From NCBI GenBank assembly GCA_021234155.1, contig JAJEKV010000046.1:8749012-8813011 (forward strand): a stretch of 64,000 bases of DNA, in the 5' to 3' direction. The notes under the pieces are model-generated. The model saw only the letters and a program-made list of their open reading frames with translations. It was not told the DNA's origin and did not search any database. Of this stretch, positions 48,531-61,173 are shown piece by piece. The first letter of the stretch is position 1, and each line of letters opens with the position of its first letter. This stretch comes from Isoetes taiwanensis (Eukaryota; Streptophyta; Lycopodiopsida; Isoetales; Isoetaceae). Position numbers and translations under genes: made by a program.

Positions 48531-51508
48531 AAAACGAGGGTAGAGATTATTTTGCAGAGTACAGATTTCACAGAAACAAGCATATTTCAACCAAAATATG
48601 AATCAAAAGGGAATGCACATCAAGAATGTGCTCGAACCTTAGTGATCATTTGGGCTGGGCTTAGTAGGACTCATAAATTCCAACCTCCAATATCTTCTGA
48701 TGGGTATAGAGCATGTTGGAATCACATATAATGAAATATTATCCATCTGTATTTTTTATTTTTGGTCCAGCTAGACTAGTCTTGTCACTAGAATATCATC
48801 TTGTACAGACTAGCTAGAAATATCCTACTGCCGGTCAAGGCAACCAAAGTGGAGGACACATATATGGTTGTGGATACAGTTTATGACTCCAAATTCATAC
48901 ATATTCGTTATTTTTACTTCTTTATCGGGTTTTTTTCTATCCTTGATTTCTGGCCGTTGGTCGTTGGAATATTCTGTGCTCTATACCAAATCAAGGGCCA
49001 TTGAATTTTTTGGCACTAAAACGCCCGCCACTTCCAATGGTCGAAAAGCCACACATGGTTAGAAGATTTAAAAAAAAGAAGAAGGTGAAGGCGTGCTTCT
49101 GGTGCCATCGACTGCAGATGGGAACCAGCCGGAACGCATGAGCAAACACAAACACTGAGCAATTGCAAAGCTCCGCCAAGAACCTCCCAGGCCATACCGG
49201 CCTCACCAGAACCTGGGCTGCTCCTTACTGTCACAAATCCTTCCCTTCCAAACTCTTCAAATCTGGCGCTATCAGAAACTATATGCCTTGGCCGGGTTCT
49301 GCAAGATTCAACCGCTCTACTCCTGGATTTAAAGGAACGTGAAGGCATCCGGAACCAGCATGAAGCCGGACCAAGGCCGTGAGATCCCAGCCCCTCGCCA
49401 TGCGCCGGCTCCAGTCTATGCCCCAATCCGGCTACTCCGGCAAATCTGAGCAGACCGGATTCTCCATGCACTGCCCAAGCAGATCCGGATTCTCTATGCC
49501 TCTTCAAAACCGGATTCTTCAAAACCGGATTCAAAAGCGGATTCTCTAAACCAGCCTAAGTCTCAAGCAGCCGTCTCATCCCGCCCCTTCTTGCTCTGTG
49601 CCTCAAGCCTGCACCTCTCTAGCGACATGCCTCCCTGACCTCTCCACCCGATCTCCAAAACCAGAAGCCAAAATTTCTTTCTAAATTGACACCATGAAAC
49701 CACAAATCCAAATTCGCATATACGGCAATAAGCAGCTCAAACCGTTCCAAAAATACCCTCAAAATACGATTTGCAATACAATACAGCCGCCAAATCTAGG
49801 CCCAATCATGCCAGAGATACCCTCCCCAAATACCAAACGAAATAATAGAACATACTCATACATATAATTTGTAAAGGGAAATAGGTAGACTGATAAGAAT
49901 TGTGGAATTGAGTCTGAGACTTAACTTAAATCAAGACTTTAAACAGAGATACAATAAATATTTGACAATCTGTGTCTTAATTCAGCAAATTGATATGGAC
50001 ATACAATTATCCTCCAACCAGATCCACCTCATAGCCTATGGCAAACCTATAGACACTGGGTTTGACAAATGGCCAACTTGTGGTATGTAAATATTGTTTC
50101 CTTATTCTTTATTCTTGAGTAGTCTTATTCCCTTCGAATGATATACCTTCTTACAGTCCAATGAAATTGAAATTCGTAAGGATTTCCTTCGTTCATATTC
50201 CGAATCCTTCGATCCTTTGGGTTCTCGCTCTACTCCGATGGTCATAATGCTATTTTGAAGCACGTATGCGGTGGATAATGAAAAACATTGATATCATTAT
50301 AAAATGGATGCCATTCAATCTCATTCTGGTTGATTTGGGAAAAACCTATAGGAAATCCAAATTGGGATTTCAAACTTGTTAGGTTCTTCTTTGCGTTGAG
50401 CACCCGATCTAGGCTGGGGAAATTTGTGCATGCCTGGGCATTTAGACCACTTGGGCATGGTCCAACCGTAGATGGGCATATCGGTTTAAGTAGCATAAAT
50501 AGGCCAAGAATTCAATTCTCGGGGAGAGAACGATTTGGAGAAGGAAGCAAAACCTCTTTTGTATCAGATTGAATTGCAATCGGTTTGGGCCTTTGCTACA
50601 CAATCCGGCCTCCTCCAGCACCTTAGGTTGCATATCAGATGTTAAGAAAAGGATTTTGTTCCTTGCTTGCAAGATTAGTACTTGCAAGAGTTGTGCTTCC
50701 ATTGCAACAGATTAACTTGAGAAGATCAATTTTCGGCCTTCAAGCCTTAAGACTTGAGTGGTCATTTCATGAAGTCGGGCTTCACGGATAATCTCGTTGA
50801 GATTATCGTACTAATCTAGTACGTAGGCTTCTTTAAGATCTCGAAAGATCCGACCACGATTACAAGGTTATTCTTGCATGGTTGAAGTGGGGCTTCAATT
50901 CCTTTGCAAGTTCATTTTGGATTTTTCTTGCACTTAGCGAAGATTGGTATCGCTATTAAGAAGCGAGCTTCTTGATTGATCCCCAGGAGATTAATCCCAA
51001 AGGTGAGCATGGTAAATGGATTGGGCCATCTTTATTTTGCTTAGATGTAAGATGTAGTCTAGAAATTATTTTTTATGATTGCTAGATTCATGGATCCGAC
51101 CAAGGGTTGGCAATACTTTTGACATATGCATAAAAATGTACATGAAATTTTTTCCTGCCATGCGCTTGCTCAACTTCTTCCTAATTTCATCCAGAATTGC
51201 AAGAGGTCAGTGGGTTTGGATCAAGGAAGATTCACTTGTATTATGCCCATAAACCATCTGAGTGTACGCTGAGGGGTTTTTTATTGCCTATTTCATACTT
51301 ATAATAAGGGGTTATTTTAAGGAGTATAAGGGTATATCAAGCTAGTTTTCTGCATTATGATAAGGGGGTTTTCTTTGGACCCTAGGAGCTTGAGATGCCA
51401 TATCCAAAATATATATAGGCGAATCCCCCGGAGTTTGAATGCGTCTTTCTAAGAAACGTCTTTGAAAAATAGGTAATAGATCGTGAAAACTGGCTCACAT
51501 TCTTTTTG

Positions 51509-51625
51509 GTACATATTCTTGCATTTACTATCCATGTAGCTGCATTGATCCTACTTAAAGGTGTTTTATTTTGCATGAGTTCTTGTTTAATACCCGATAA
51601 AGCTAACCTTGGTTTTTCGTTTTCC
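51509..51625 (+). pseudogene. psaA: Plastid psaA fragment (copy 2)
   Basis: Same piece, but [24 protein letters not shown] has become CMSS through gctcgcag to gcatgag, and an extra t shifts the end. Copy 1 is the more plastid-like. Confidence 0.88.
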
Positions 51626-52925
51626 TTACATTTGTATAAAAAATGGACTAACATGCATCTGAGTTTTAAATATGGTGTACTAAAACCCTACAAGGATAGC
51701 AAAATTTCTCCTAAAACTTTGCAAAGAATGGAACATGCAAAACCTTCTAATATATATGCGACGAGAAGGCACTTGAACCAGAAAAGATGCTCATTAAGAT
51801 AAGGAGACACATACTTCTTTTTATTGGAGCTATCTAATTAAGTTCAAATTCCATCTACCTTTTGATGCAGTACAGTATTTAAAGGCCAACTCAAAGAATA
51901 CAAAGCATTAGTAGATGAATATGAGCAAACTATTTGAAATGAATAAGCAAAGTTATAAGAAATAGTAACTCTCTTGTTATATGGATATTTTCTTAAATAA
52001 AAGTTGCAACAAATGAAATTTGTATGGCCATAACTTACCAACAAAGAATGTCTAGAAAAAGAAAATCTTTGTTGTTATAGGAGATGTGTTTTCTTTTTCT
52101 TTTTTTTTTTATATTGCAATATCAAAGCTCAAGTTAGAAATACACTTGATAAGACCTGATATAGCAGCTGATATGGAATTTTCGTGCATGATGACATGTA
52201 CAGGTCTCCTTCCCTAGTGGTTTGGGCATGAGCACAAGGTTTGGGAGTCTACTTTTCCATATTTGCTTCCAAATGGTAAAATGAGTTTTAACATATGGCC
52301 TTGTATTTGCGTTGAGAAAGATTTGCACATGCAACTTTTGGATGCATGAAAGGCACATGTCACATGCTTGAACAAAAAGTTTTGCATGTGACTATTATAT
52401 GCATGTTTTGCAGGGACTTGAATAGAATAGAATAGAATAAGAAAAGCTTTGGCTACAAAGCAATGGTTGCTATAGTATTTGCATGACAATAGTTGAATTA
52501 TTTTCGTGTATAGTGATATGGAAAAACATCATGTAATTTTCTTCTAGGGTCATTTGACCTACTGAGGCTATGAACATGAAAAGCAAGAACATGGCTGTGA
52601 ACATAGCTATGCAAAAACCATGGCTATGAACATAGAAAGCAGGAATAGTTGGAAAGGAGGAATGTAGAAATCACATTTTTAAGGTGTCAGGTGAGGTAAG
52701 TATATCTCATGTTAAGGTTAAAGCAATGACCATGTATTTGAAATTATTCATGGAATGACCATGGTGATCTAACCTTGAAATTGGATATAAAGGTTCCCTT
52801 GATTGAAATGCTGTATTTTTTACATGCATAAAAACACATCTCAGATGAATGGCCATGGTGTGACAAACAGGAAATTGTAGACATGGTAGACATGGAATTT
52901 TGTAAATGCTAGTTTCGAAAATGCC

Positions 52926-53076
52926 TTTTAGGGTTGCTTAACAAAGTTAGGGTTTCGTCTAACGATGTTGTGGACGGAGCTCTGGATATTTGCCGGCAAC
53001 AAACTGCTAGTACCTGTTTCTTAAAAATAGAGGTAAGAATTACATCTGGAATTATGCATGCAACAAAAAGCAAATT
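52926..53076 (+). other. Unique sequence after the duplication
   Basis: A short open stretch NDVVDGALDICRQQTASTCF then LKIE ends at a possible donor (gag-gtaagaa, 53032). No family recognised, and no second exon found, so it is not called a gene. Confidence 0.25.
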
Positions 53077-53400
53077 TTTTTTTTTTTATGAACGTGGACC
53101 TTTATTACTCAGAAGAATACAAAGAGTACATGGGGGACTCAAAACCCAGTGGAGAAGATATCCACTAGAGCAACACTACCACCACATACATAACATAGAA
53201 AAGCAGAGAACACAGATCACCATGAGCACAACTGTTTGCTATTAGTAGGTGTGAATCTGAAGATATTGCTCCCAAATGACACTTTTGATGTCATCCTTTA
53301 AGGAAGCGCACTTAAAGGGCTTCTGCAGAACAAGAACTGTTATTAGGGACACTGCCAGAGATTCACATAAATGGCATCAATCCGGAGTGCATAACCAAAA
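53077..53400 (-). mobile_element. Poly(A)-tailed retro-insertion 3' end
   Basis: Poly(T) at 53076-53089 on the plus strand; on the minus strand it is preceded by gagtaataaaggtcc, a poly(A) signal, and tgtactctttgtattcttct, typical of plant LINE 3' ends. No clear protein upstream, so it is a 5'-truncated LINE or a processed transcript. Confidence 0.6.
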
Positions 53401-54589
53401 AATAGAATATAGAGATTACATTTGTAAGTGCTTTGATGCGTACGAGCATGCATTTTGATTTTAGTACTCGAAATTGTTTAAACAATTGCATATGTTGATT
53501 GAAACCTATATTGTCTTGATGTATATAATGCCAATGACAACGTGAATCTATTGAGAAATAGTGGATTATCTACATAGATTTATTGTGAATAATGGATCAT
53601 TTTTATCCTAATCTAGGCTATTATTTAGAACAGATAGAAGGCAAGTAAGAGATACAATTGTTTTCATTAACATGTTTAACAAGAACATTGGCTCCAGGGT
53701 AAGGGAGTTCATCAGTTATAGTTATGCGGGGATTTAAACCAAAATGTAGCCCAATACAAGACTGATACACAGAAATATTGGATGTATTGTGGGCCACACA
53801 GATCTGCGAAAGTTATTTCCACTTTGAACACTTACATTTATGTTAAAAATCATTTGTGGCATGGTGAAGGGGATAACCTAAGAAAACCTATAGCTTACCT
53901 GCTAGTTTTGCCTTAATTACCCTTCTTATGCTAATCTTTGGCTATTTAACTGCAGGTAATTAGGTTTCTTGCTCCATGCTTGAAAATTTCTTCGTGGATT
54001 ATGGTTATAATAACTTGCAAGACTTCAAGTAAGCACTTTCCAAAGGAGGGCAACTCGGATGAGTATCATAATGTAGGAGATTGTTCAAATGAATGTCTAA
54101 GAATTTGGGATTAAAGACAGAGTTGCATAATCTATGCATCTCATATATCGACAAAGTAAAATGTTTGTATTTATATTTTCTGGAATTCAAGTTCATATTT
54201 ATGGTAACACAATATAATGGATTTGTTTTATCTAGTCTTGGCTTAGAAAATGACACCTAATAGTTTTCTAAGGCTGCTAATTGCAGATTTAATATTCCAA
54301 CGGAATATTAAAAATGAAAGTCTGGAAACAGATTTAAAAGGTTTTTTTTTTTCTTAAATTCAGTTTTTTAGTTATACTCGAAAGCATGACTAGGCTAATA
54401 AACTACACGTAGAAATTTATACTAATCCCGTTGCTTGATATTACAATAGGAAAAAAGATGCCAAATATGAACATGATGAAAAACGAGTGGATCAAGGAGA
54501 TGATAGTTCAATATCTGGAGAAGGCTTCCAGACATAAGTGATGTCAATTTCTTGGTGGACTCTTATATGGAGCAGATAAAAGACAACGT
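53401..54589. other. No gene seen
   Basis: AT-rich unique DNA. Short frames only, without family resemblance. Confidence 0.5.
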
Positions 54590-55935
54590 CTATAAACCCC
54601 TGGTATTTTCCTACATATTCTAAACGAGGTGCACCTTGGACTACCACAGTCGTCGGATTAGTCGATCCTACGATCCAGATCGTATGTTGAGACCCGTTAC
54701 CACCTCTCGTTTCGCTTATAGTCATTTATGATTGGAGACACCTATGATTTTGAAATATGAAACACGATTTCGCCTAAGGTTTTGAGGGAATATCGAATCT
54801 CTATACGGCTTTGCTTAAGATTTTAGAATATCAAATACGGGGGCTCGAAACTTTACCAAAATAATTCAATATCCTAATAAGACTACTTTAACTAATATAC
54901 CCAGTGAGCTAATGTGATTATTTTTTATCTTGAATTTATGTTTTTTTTTTTTTTTATAACAACCCATTCAATTGTGTTAGGGATATATGGTCTATGGTTT
55001 CAGAAATTGTTATTTTTTACATCCATATCAAATCCTCCTGGAACCCCCTGTTATTTTGCTACATATTCTAAACGAAGTGCACCCTGGACTACCACAGTCA
55101 TCGGATTCGTCGATCCTATGACCCAGATCGTATGTTGAGGCCTGTTACCACCTCTCGTTTCGCTTATAATATGAAACACGATTTCACCTAAGGTTTTGAG
55201 GGAATATCGAACCTCTATACGGCTTTGCTTAAGATTTTAGAATATCAAATACGGGGGCTCGAACCTATACCAAAATAACTCAATGTCTTAATAAGAATGC
55301 TTTAACTAATATACCCAGTGAGCTAATGTGATTATTTTTTATCTAGAATTTATGTATTTTTTTATAACAACCCATTCAATTGTTTTAGGGATATATGGTC
55401 TATGGTTTCAGGAATTGTTATTTTTTACATCCATATCAAATCCCCCTGGAACCCCCTGTTATTTTGCTACATATTCTAAACGAGGTGCACCCTGGACTAC
55501 CACAGTCGTCGGATTCATAGATCCTACGGCCCAGATCGTACGTTGAGGCCTGTTACCACCTCTCGTTTTGCTTATAGTCATTTATGATTGGAGACGCCTA
55601 TGATTTTGAAATATGAAACACGATTTTGCCTAAGGTTTTGAGGGAATATCGAACCTCTATACGGCTTTGCTTAAGATTTTAGAATATCAAATACGGGGGC
55701 TCGAACCTATACCAAAATAACTCATTGTCCTAATAAGACTACTTTAATCAATATACCCAGTGAGCTAATGTGATTATTTTTTATCTTGAATTTATGTTTT
55801 TTTTATAACAACCCATTCAATTGTTTTAGGGATATATGGTCTATGGTTTTAAGAATTGATATTTTTTACATCCATATTAAATCTCCCTGGAACCTCTGTT
55901 AGTTTGCTACATATTCTAAACGAGGTGCACCTGGA
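54590..55935. repeat. About 430-bp tandem repeat, three units
   Basis: attctaaacgaggtgcacc recurs at 54617, 55065, 55473 and 55913, giving units of 448, 408 and 440 bp. The second unit lacks about 38 bp (gtcatttatgattggagac region) present in the first and third, and poly(T) length varies. No coding potential; likely a small satellite array. Confidence 0.9.
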
Positions 55936-56640
55936 CAGAAAAGGAGTTGACTCCCAAGACATTGAGCCAAGGCCGAAGGATTGACACTCTGCATTAGTGC
56001 AGCCATTGCATGCATATGGTCCTGGCATTTTTCGTATTTTCTAAAGTTTCCTTAGAAAATAAAGGAAAGTTTCGTGGTTTTGCTGGGCTCCTTTCTTTGA
56101 TAAATCTATCTCATAACAGAAAGATTTGTGGATTCTAATGGCTTCATTGGGTAAGATACAGGTTGTGGAAAACAAGACTTTTGTAAGAGCAAATCATTTC
56201 CGGATCAAAGGCCCATTTCATAGTGCCTACTCCCCTCCTTACTTCATACCTGGCTCAAGGCATTAACAATGGCACTAGATGCTAGGATTTGCCGAATTTG
56301 TGTGATAGAGGATTTTCCTGTGTATATATACATTTCAAGGCCAGTGTCGACACAAGAGATTCGATTTGTTCGTAAATCAGGAAAGCATGCAGCAGAAATA
56401 ACATGACCTGAAGATATGATTTAGAATATAGCTTACTGAAGCATAAGAATTGGAGGACGAGCTAGCAAGGTTCTTGCAGCCACATACAAAACTATTCTCT
56501 AATCGACAAAGGGGGTTTCGGCAGGTTATTTCGGCCTGCTTTGCCTACATATAGGGAATTAAGACAGAAAATATAATAAAAGCCAGTAAAGCTCAGAAAA
56601 AAGTAAGATAATATGCAGTGTATTGGGGGGGCAGGCGATG
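55936..56640. other. No gene seen
   Basis: Unique-looking DNA without recognisable features. Confidence 0.5.
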
Positions 56641-56648
56641 GCGGTGCC

Positions 56649-56721
56649 AGCAGGCTATAAGGATGGATGTTCAAGAGGCAGCAGGCTATAAGGATGGATG
56701 TTCAAGAGGCAGCAGGCTACG
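56649..56721. repeat. 31-bp minisatellite, 2.3 units
   Basis: agcaggctataaggatgg-atgttcaagaggc repeated twice plus agcaggcta. Confidence 0.9.
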
Positions 56722-56839
56722 GGAATAGCAATAAAAAAGCAGGATAAAAAGCTAGACCAAATTCAGAGATATTTGGTAGTACAAATGGAGGGGACAGAAT
56801 ATTGCACAACAAGATAGAAATATACACTTGTGGTATACA

Positions 56840-57015
56840 AAAGGATGGGTGGCAGATTTCAAAATCCATGGGATGGAAAGAGGATGAGTAGCAACAGAAA
56901 AATCCAAAATCCAGAATGATGGAAAAAGGATGAATGGCAGCATGGGAATCCAAAATCCACCAAATGGAAAAAGAATGTGGCATCGGAAATCCAAAATCCA
57001 AAATGATGGAAAAAG
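56840..57015. repeat. Degenerate ~45-bp repeats
   Basis: Variants of aaatccaaaatcca-aatgatggaaaaaggat occur four times; minus-strand frames over them are low-complexity (FHHFGFWI, FFHLVDFGF) and not genes. Confidence 0.7.
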
Positions 57016-57049
57016 GATCTGATAATAATTTTGGGCATTCGTGAGCCCA

Positions 57050-57595
57050 TTACTATTAAGGTTTTTCCCCGAAAATCCTTCGGGGCGGGGTTTTTTAATC
57101 CTGATAGTAATCGGCGTCACTAATGTAGTCCAGGTCAGCGCGACTCTGTTGCTGCTGGGCACCACTTTGGGCACCAAGACTATGCAGAATAATTGTAAAA
57201 AGGAAAGGAACTAAGTGTCGGGACAGTGAGGGGCCTCCGACCGACCACCATGATAGAGCGGGTACAACCCGCCGGCTGGTGTTCTATTTCCACATTCGAG
57301 TTCTGGTGCACCAAAAACTAAGGATTCATAATCTATCCCACTATTAAAGGTGGGTCAGTGGAATCCACAATGTGTACAGCTCAAAGCTGTTGATAGCGAA
57401 GCACTCTCGCATGGCCACGAAGCCAAATATAAGCGGGGTGCTGGTACTAATAGAAACCAAGAAAAGCCTTTAGAAAAGGCTACAATATACCAGCATGATG
57501 TGCTAGTAGCGCCCATTAGGGAGCTCGCCCATGCTACATAAGTCCAGTGGCCTCACGGCACAAGGGACAATAATGTATTCTATTCTATTCTATAA
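57050..57595 (+). mobile_element. LINE 3' end fragment, (TATTC)n tail
   Basis: actattaaggtttttcccc, hairpin CCCCGAA-aatcc-TTCGGGG, then 500 bp to a tail of tattc repeats at 57578-57593. The start matches the 3' region of the minus-strand LINE at 58107. It includes agcggggtgctggtactaat and cctcacggcacaagggacaa, a common LINE 3' end. Confidence 0.65.
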
Positions 57596-57689
57596 TTCCA
57601 AAAAATGTATTTAAAGTACTTTTTAAATGAGAGGTATGCATACGGTATTAATACGTTAAGTACGTATAATACTTGTACCATATTAAACG

Positions 57690-58105
57690 TACTTGACTGG
57701 ACCTGATACAATTCATCGTTATAACAGCGGATATAGAATTTTCGGGCATGATGACATGTACAGGTCTCCTTCGCTAGTGGTTTGGGCATGAGTACAAGGT
57801 TTGGGGGTCTACTTTTCCATATTTGTCTTCCAAATGGTAAATGAGTTTTAACATACGGCCTTGTATTTATGTTGAGAAAGATTTGCACATGCAACTTTTG
57901 GATGCATGAAAGACACATATCACATGCCTGAACAAAAAGTTTTGCATGAAATTTTCCTGCCATGCGCTTGCTCAACTTCTTCCTAATTTCATCCAGAACT
58001 GCAAGAGGTCAGTGGGTTTGGATCAAGGGGGATTCACTTGTATTATGCCCATAAACCATCTGAGTGTATGCTAAGGGGTTTTTTATTGCCTATCTCGTAC
58101 ATATA
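57690..58105. repeat. Mosaic of two pieces of the 15.6-kb unit, order swapped
   Basis: 57690-57950 resembles 36560-36800; directly joined, 57946-58105 resembles 35570-35730. In the duplicated block the second piece lies upstream of the first. A third, diverged copy. Confidence 0.75.
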
Positions 58106-58106
58106 A

Positions 58107-59353
58107 TAAGAATAGAATAGAATATGATTTTATCGTCCGCGGAGACCAACTGGCCTATGGGACCCAAGTACAAAGAGAGAGCAGCAGGCGTATTACTACC
58201 AGGATTAAAAAACCCCCGCCCCGAAGGGTTTTCGGGGGAAAAACCTTAGTAGCAATAAGGATGCTGACATACTGCACAGTTATATACATAATCACAAGTA
58301 CAGCTGAGGTTAATGTTGGACAGGGGGGCATAACTGAGTCCGCGTATCCATTACCTCCCGGAGGTACGATCCCAATAAGCCTACAGAGGCCGTGCTCAGT
58401 AGCTCATGCAGGGCCTGATGGGGCACAACTAACCGAGCATACCGAGCCCGGATATGCTCGTACGCCAGACAGGCCTGGAGGGCGTGACTTTCATCCTCAA
58501 TGGCGCCCTGTTGACAGCACTGACAGACTCTGTCCTCACGCGGCTCCCGAATCCATCTCCCTGTCTCAATGCGGAGGTCGTGTGCAATTGTGCGAATGGA
58601 AGCAATCACCCTGCGTTTTTTCATGGGTAGATGGGTGCGCAGGTAGTGGTGTGGGCCCCTCGTGAGCATAGGATTAGCCTGCTGTCGATAATTTGCCACC
58701 TTGACATGTGACAGGGCCTCTGCATCCCAAAGCTTGGCCATGAAGCAAGCATCCAAGTACTGCTTCAAGGTAGCGCGTTCCTTCGGTGTATGCACTGGTC
58801 CACATCTGTGTGCCTGCACATTCCATCGCGAGAACCACTGGGCTTGCTTGTCTTTCCAACAGGCTTTGAGTCGCTGCGGGCCCATCGCCACTGCCAAAGC
58901 AAGGTTGGGCAGCCGGGCTTCATCCATAGCCACCACCTTCTGGAAGTAAATAATGTGACATTCCAGCGCAGCCCTCTGTAATGGAAGGAGGCCTGTCTCC
59001 TAGAGCAAGATCTGTTATAGGACCGTGGATTTCACTCTCAGTGCCCGGGCCAAGAAGGCCTTCTGTACCTGCTCTAGATCGTTCCAAGTGGTGAGGGATA
59101 TCACTGGCCCCCACACTTCTGCCCCATAGAGGAGGGCCGGTTCAACCAAGGCCCTGAACAAGTGTGCCTGGTGACCCCATGCATATAGCTCTGCCTTTGT
59201 GACATTCCAGGACATTATCACGGTCCCGGGGACGTATCTTATCTTTGCCTGCGCAATCTGCATTACCGCCACTCCGACTGACGTGTATGCCGACGTGTAG
59301 CCAAGTGGGTAGCCCCTAGGGGGCAACTTGCTAAGAATGTGCATTAGTATTAA
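58107..59353 (-). mobile_element. 5'-truncated LINE, (ATTCT)n tail
   Basis: The minus-strand frame from 59353 to 58310 is ORF2 C-terminus; the 3' region has the hairpin CCCCGAA-aaccc-TTCGGGG (about 58219-58238) and ends in attct repeats at 58107-58122. The 5' truncation meets a palindrome at 59349-59382. Confidence 0.8.
58310..59353 (-). pseudogene. LINE ORF2 C-terminal part, two stops
   Basis: SWNVTKAELYAWGHQAHLFR, ALLYGAEVWGPVI (RT thumb end), then TAA and TAG (59017-59015 and 59002-59000 region) in an otherwise continuous frame, ETGLLPLQRAALECHI, QWFSRWNVQAHRCGPVHTPK, and the Cys/His motif CQCCQQGAIEDESHALQACL followed by AYEHIRARYARLV. The C-x2-C...H...C motif is typical of plant LINE ORF2 tails. 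Both stops could come from C-to-T change. Confidence 0.8.
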
Positions 59354-59382
59354 TGTGCACATTTTCCAATGTACACATTAAT
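59349..59382. repeat. Inverted repeat, 15-bp arms, one mismatch
   Basis: ATTAATGTGCACATT (59349-59363), loop ttcc, AATGTACACATTAAT (59368-59382). At the LINE 5' border. Confidence 0.85.
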
Positions 59383-60972
59383 GTGGGCACACATTTCCAT
59401 GTGGGCACATTTTGCCACCTAGCCATTAAAGGCAAGTGGGCCCATTCCCAATTATCCCACATGCCTAAAGGGAATAATTGGAAACCCTAGCCAACCCCAT
59501 GTTTATTTAAGGAGAGAAACCCTAACTTGCCCATTTTTCGTTTCTAGGGTTTTAGAGCTCTGTTTTGGCTGCCTCAAGAGCCAAAACCGCCTCCCAGACT
59601 CTGCCTGAGAGAATTGCACCCTTAGTTTCCATTGATTGGCGTTTGCCAGGATGGTCGAACTTCAGTCGGGGAGGAGCCACTCAAGGATCAGGTATTTGGC
59701 CAATTGAATAGTCTAAACCCTATTTCAGTCATAGAATCAGTAGGTTTAGCCTATTAAATTGCCCATAGCAGCCTTCTAGATCTCTAGATACCAGACCCTA
59801 ACTAAAGAACCTAACTCTATGATATAGATTAGATATAGTTCTTTAGTTCTTCTGTGATATATATGGATGATGTATCTCTATGAACTCCTTGTATTGGGAA
59901 GGGGGGTAGAGACCTCGAGCTTGGTAGTAGATGCTCCTAGATTAGCCTCTCTAGCACACTATAGATTCGGCCTGTGTACAAGAACCACACCTGGTTGTGG
60001 GTGAAGGGGCCAGACTGGCTAAGAAGAAGGTTCCTGTTCTGACTCTTGAACGATCCCTCTGGTGTGTAAGGCCTACCGGGGATCATTGTGACTAGGTCTA
60101 ATGGCTTACCACTGAGAGCGGGTAAGGCATGGACTCGACACCCGTGAAGTGGGGTTCACTTTCCAGTGGGTTCAGTCGAATACGGGCAGTGGCCCTCTAG
60201 TCACCTTGAGTCAGCAGGTAGATCTCTGGAGGGAGTGATCCCTTCCTGCCCCATCGGAACTGGGGAGATGAAACCCAGGAATAGCCCCCTTTGGCTATGC
60301 ATCCGTGAACTCTGATTAAGTCCCGACACTTTTCAGCCTACTCTGCAAAGTGTGCACAGGAGGGGCGGATGGAGTGGACAACCCTATGCCATGTTCATAT
60401 GCCAGCCAAATCCATTGTCATGAATTCTGTCTGCAATGAACTCTGGAGACCCAAGCCGTCAGTCAACCCCTTGAGTCTGAGCCTTGGGTAGGACTCCCCA
60501 TATGTATTGTGCTCACCTTGTTTATGCAGATGTGATGGACCACCCTTCGAGGTGGATATGTGCTTATGCTATATACTGACATGTATGTTTACGCTTCCGC
60601 AGCTAGGTAGGCCCTGAGGGAGACGGGGTAAAATGACCCCTTCACTCTTCCCACTGGAACCCGTCACGGTTGCAGTGTCATGTGGAGGGCCCCTGTATCG
60701 AGACGGAGCTGGTATGGGGATAAACTCCCGCTTGTATACGGTGAGTGCATCGATATCACAGTAGGGGACGCCGCGGTGGTATCGTGAGCAATGTTCTTGG
60801 TGACCAAGAGCAAAGCACTGACCATGCTCCCATTAGTACTAACTGATAGGATCCTTAAACCTCGAAAAATGGGAAAATTTTTTCTCATTTTTATAGTTAT
60901 AGTAACAGTTAAAATGAATGAAAACATAAAAAAGACTAAAATTGGTGAGCCAACCTTCAAAAAGTAGGGTGG
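59383..60972. other. No gene seen; GC-balanced non-coding DNA
   Basis: No frame with family resemblance. aaaccctaacttgccc and a TATA-like tttatttaagg near 59509 look promoter- or LTR-like. Could be part of an LTR of an unrecognised element. Confidence 0.4.
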
Positions 60973-61039
60973 TCTCACACGTCGCGCCAGAACAGATAAT
61001 GAAATTCTCATTTTCGGGCTGGGCGCAACGTGTGAGACA
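60973..61039. promoter_or_regulatory. 67-bp palindromic element, copy 1
   Basis: Arms GTCTCACACGTCGCGCCAG and CTGGGCGCAACGTGTGAGAC, with an inner AATGA...TCATT pair. First of four, all exactly 67 bp. Confidence 0.9.
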
Positions 61040-61173
61040 TTCAGCTTGAAACATTAAGAAATGTCATGAATCACAGTAAAATAACTTGATAATTCTAATT
61101 TTAAGCTAAGAATCAGTAGAATTGGCATGTTACATGTTTAAAAAGTACAAAATTTAGTAGTGGGTCCCACCAT

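Larger units (their letters stand above)
37347..52925. repeat. 15.6-kb direct tandem duplication, copy 2
   Basis: Second copy, immediately downstream. Differences from copy 1 are mostly one- or two-base indels, many at or beside CG, CAG or CTG. The five helicase exons are intact here. Beyond 52925 the sequence is unique. Confidence 0.9.

Noticed and set aside
49016-49534. 172-codon minus-strand frame in copy 2
   Set aside because: No family signature, broken in copy 1, lies in a GC-richer repeat-like block.
52934-53245. Possible exon NDVVDGALDICRQQ
   Set aside because: One short stretch with a donor-like gtaaga but no recognisable family and no partner exon.
54492-55546. Repeated 72-77 codon frames
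   Set aside because: They are read-throughs of the ~430-bp tandem repeat and do not persist in all units.
56717-57177. Minus-strand frames of 60-141 codons rich in Phe/His/Pro
   Set aside because: Low-complexity translation of degenerate short repeats.
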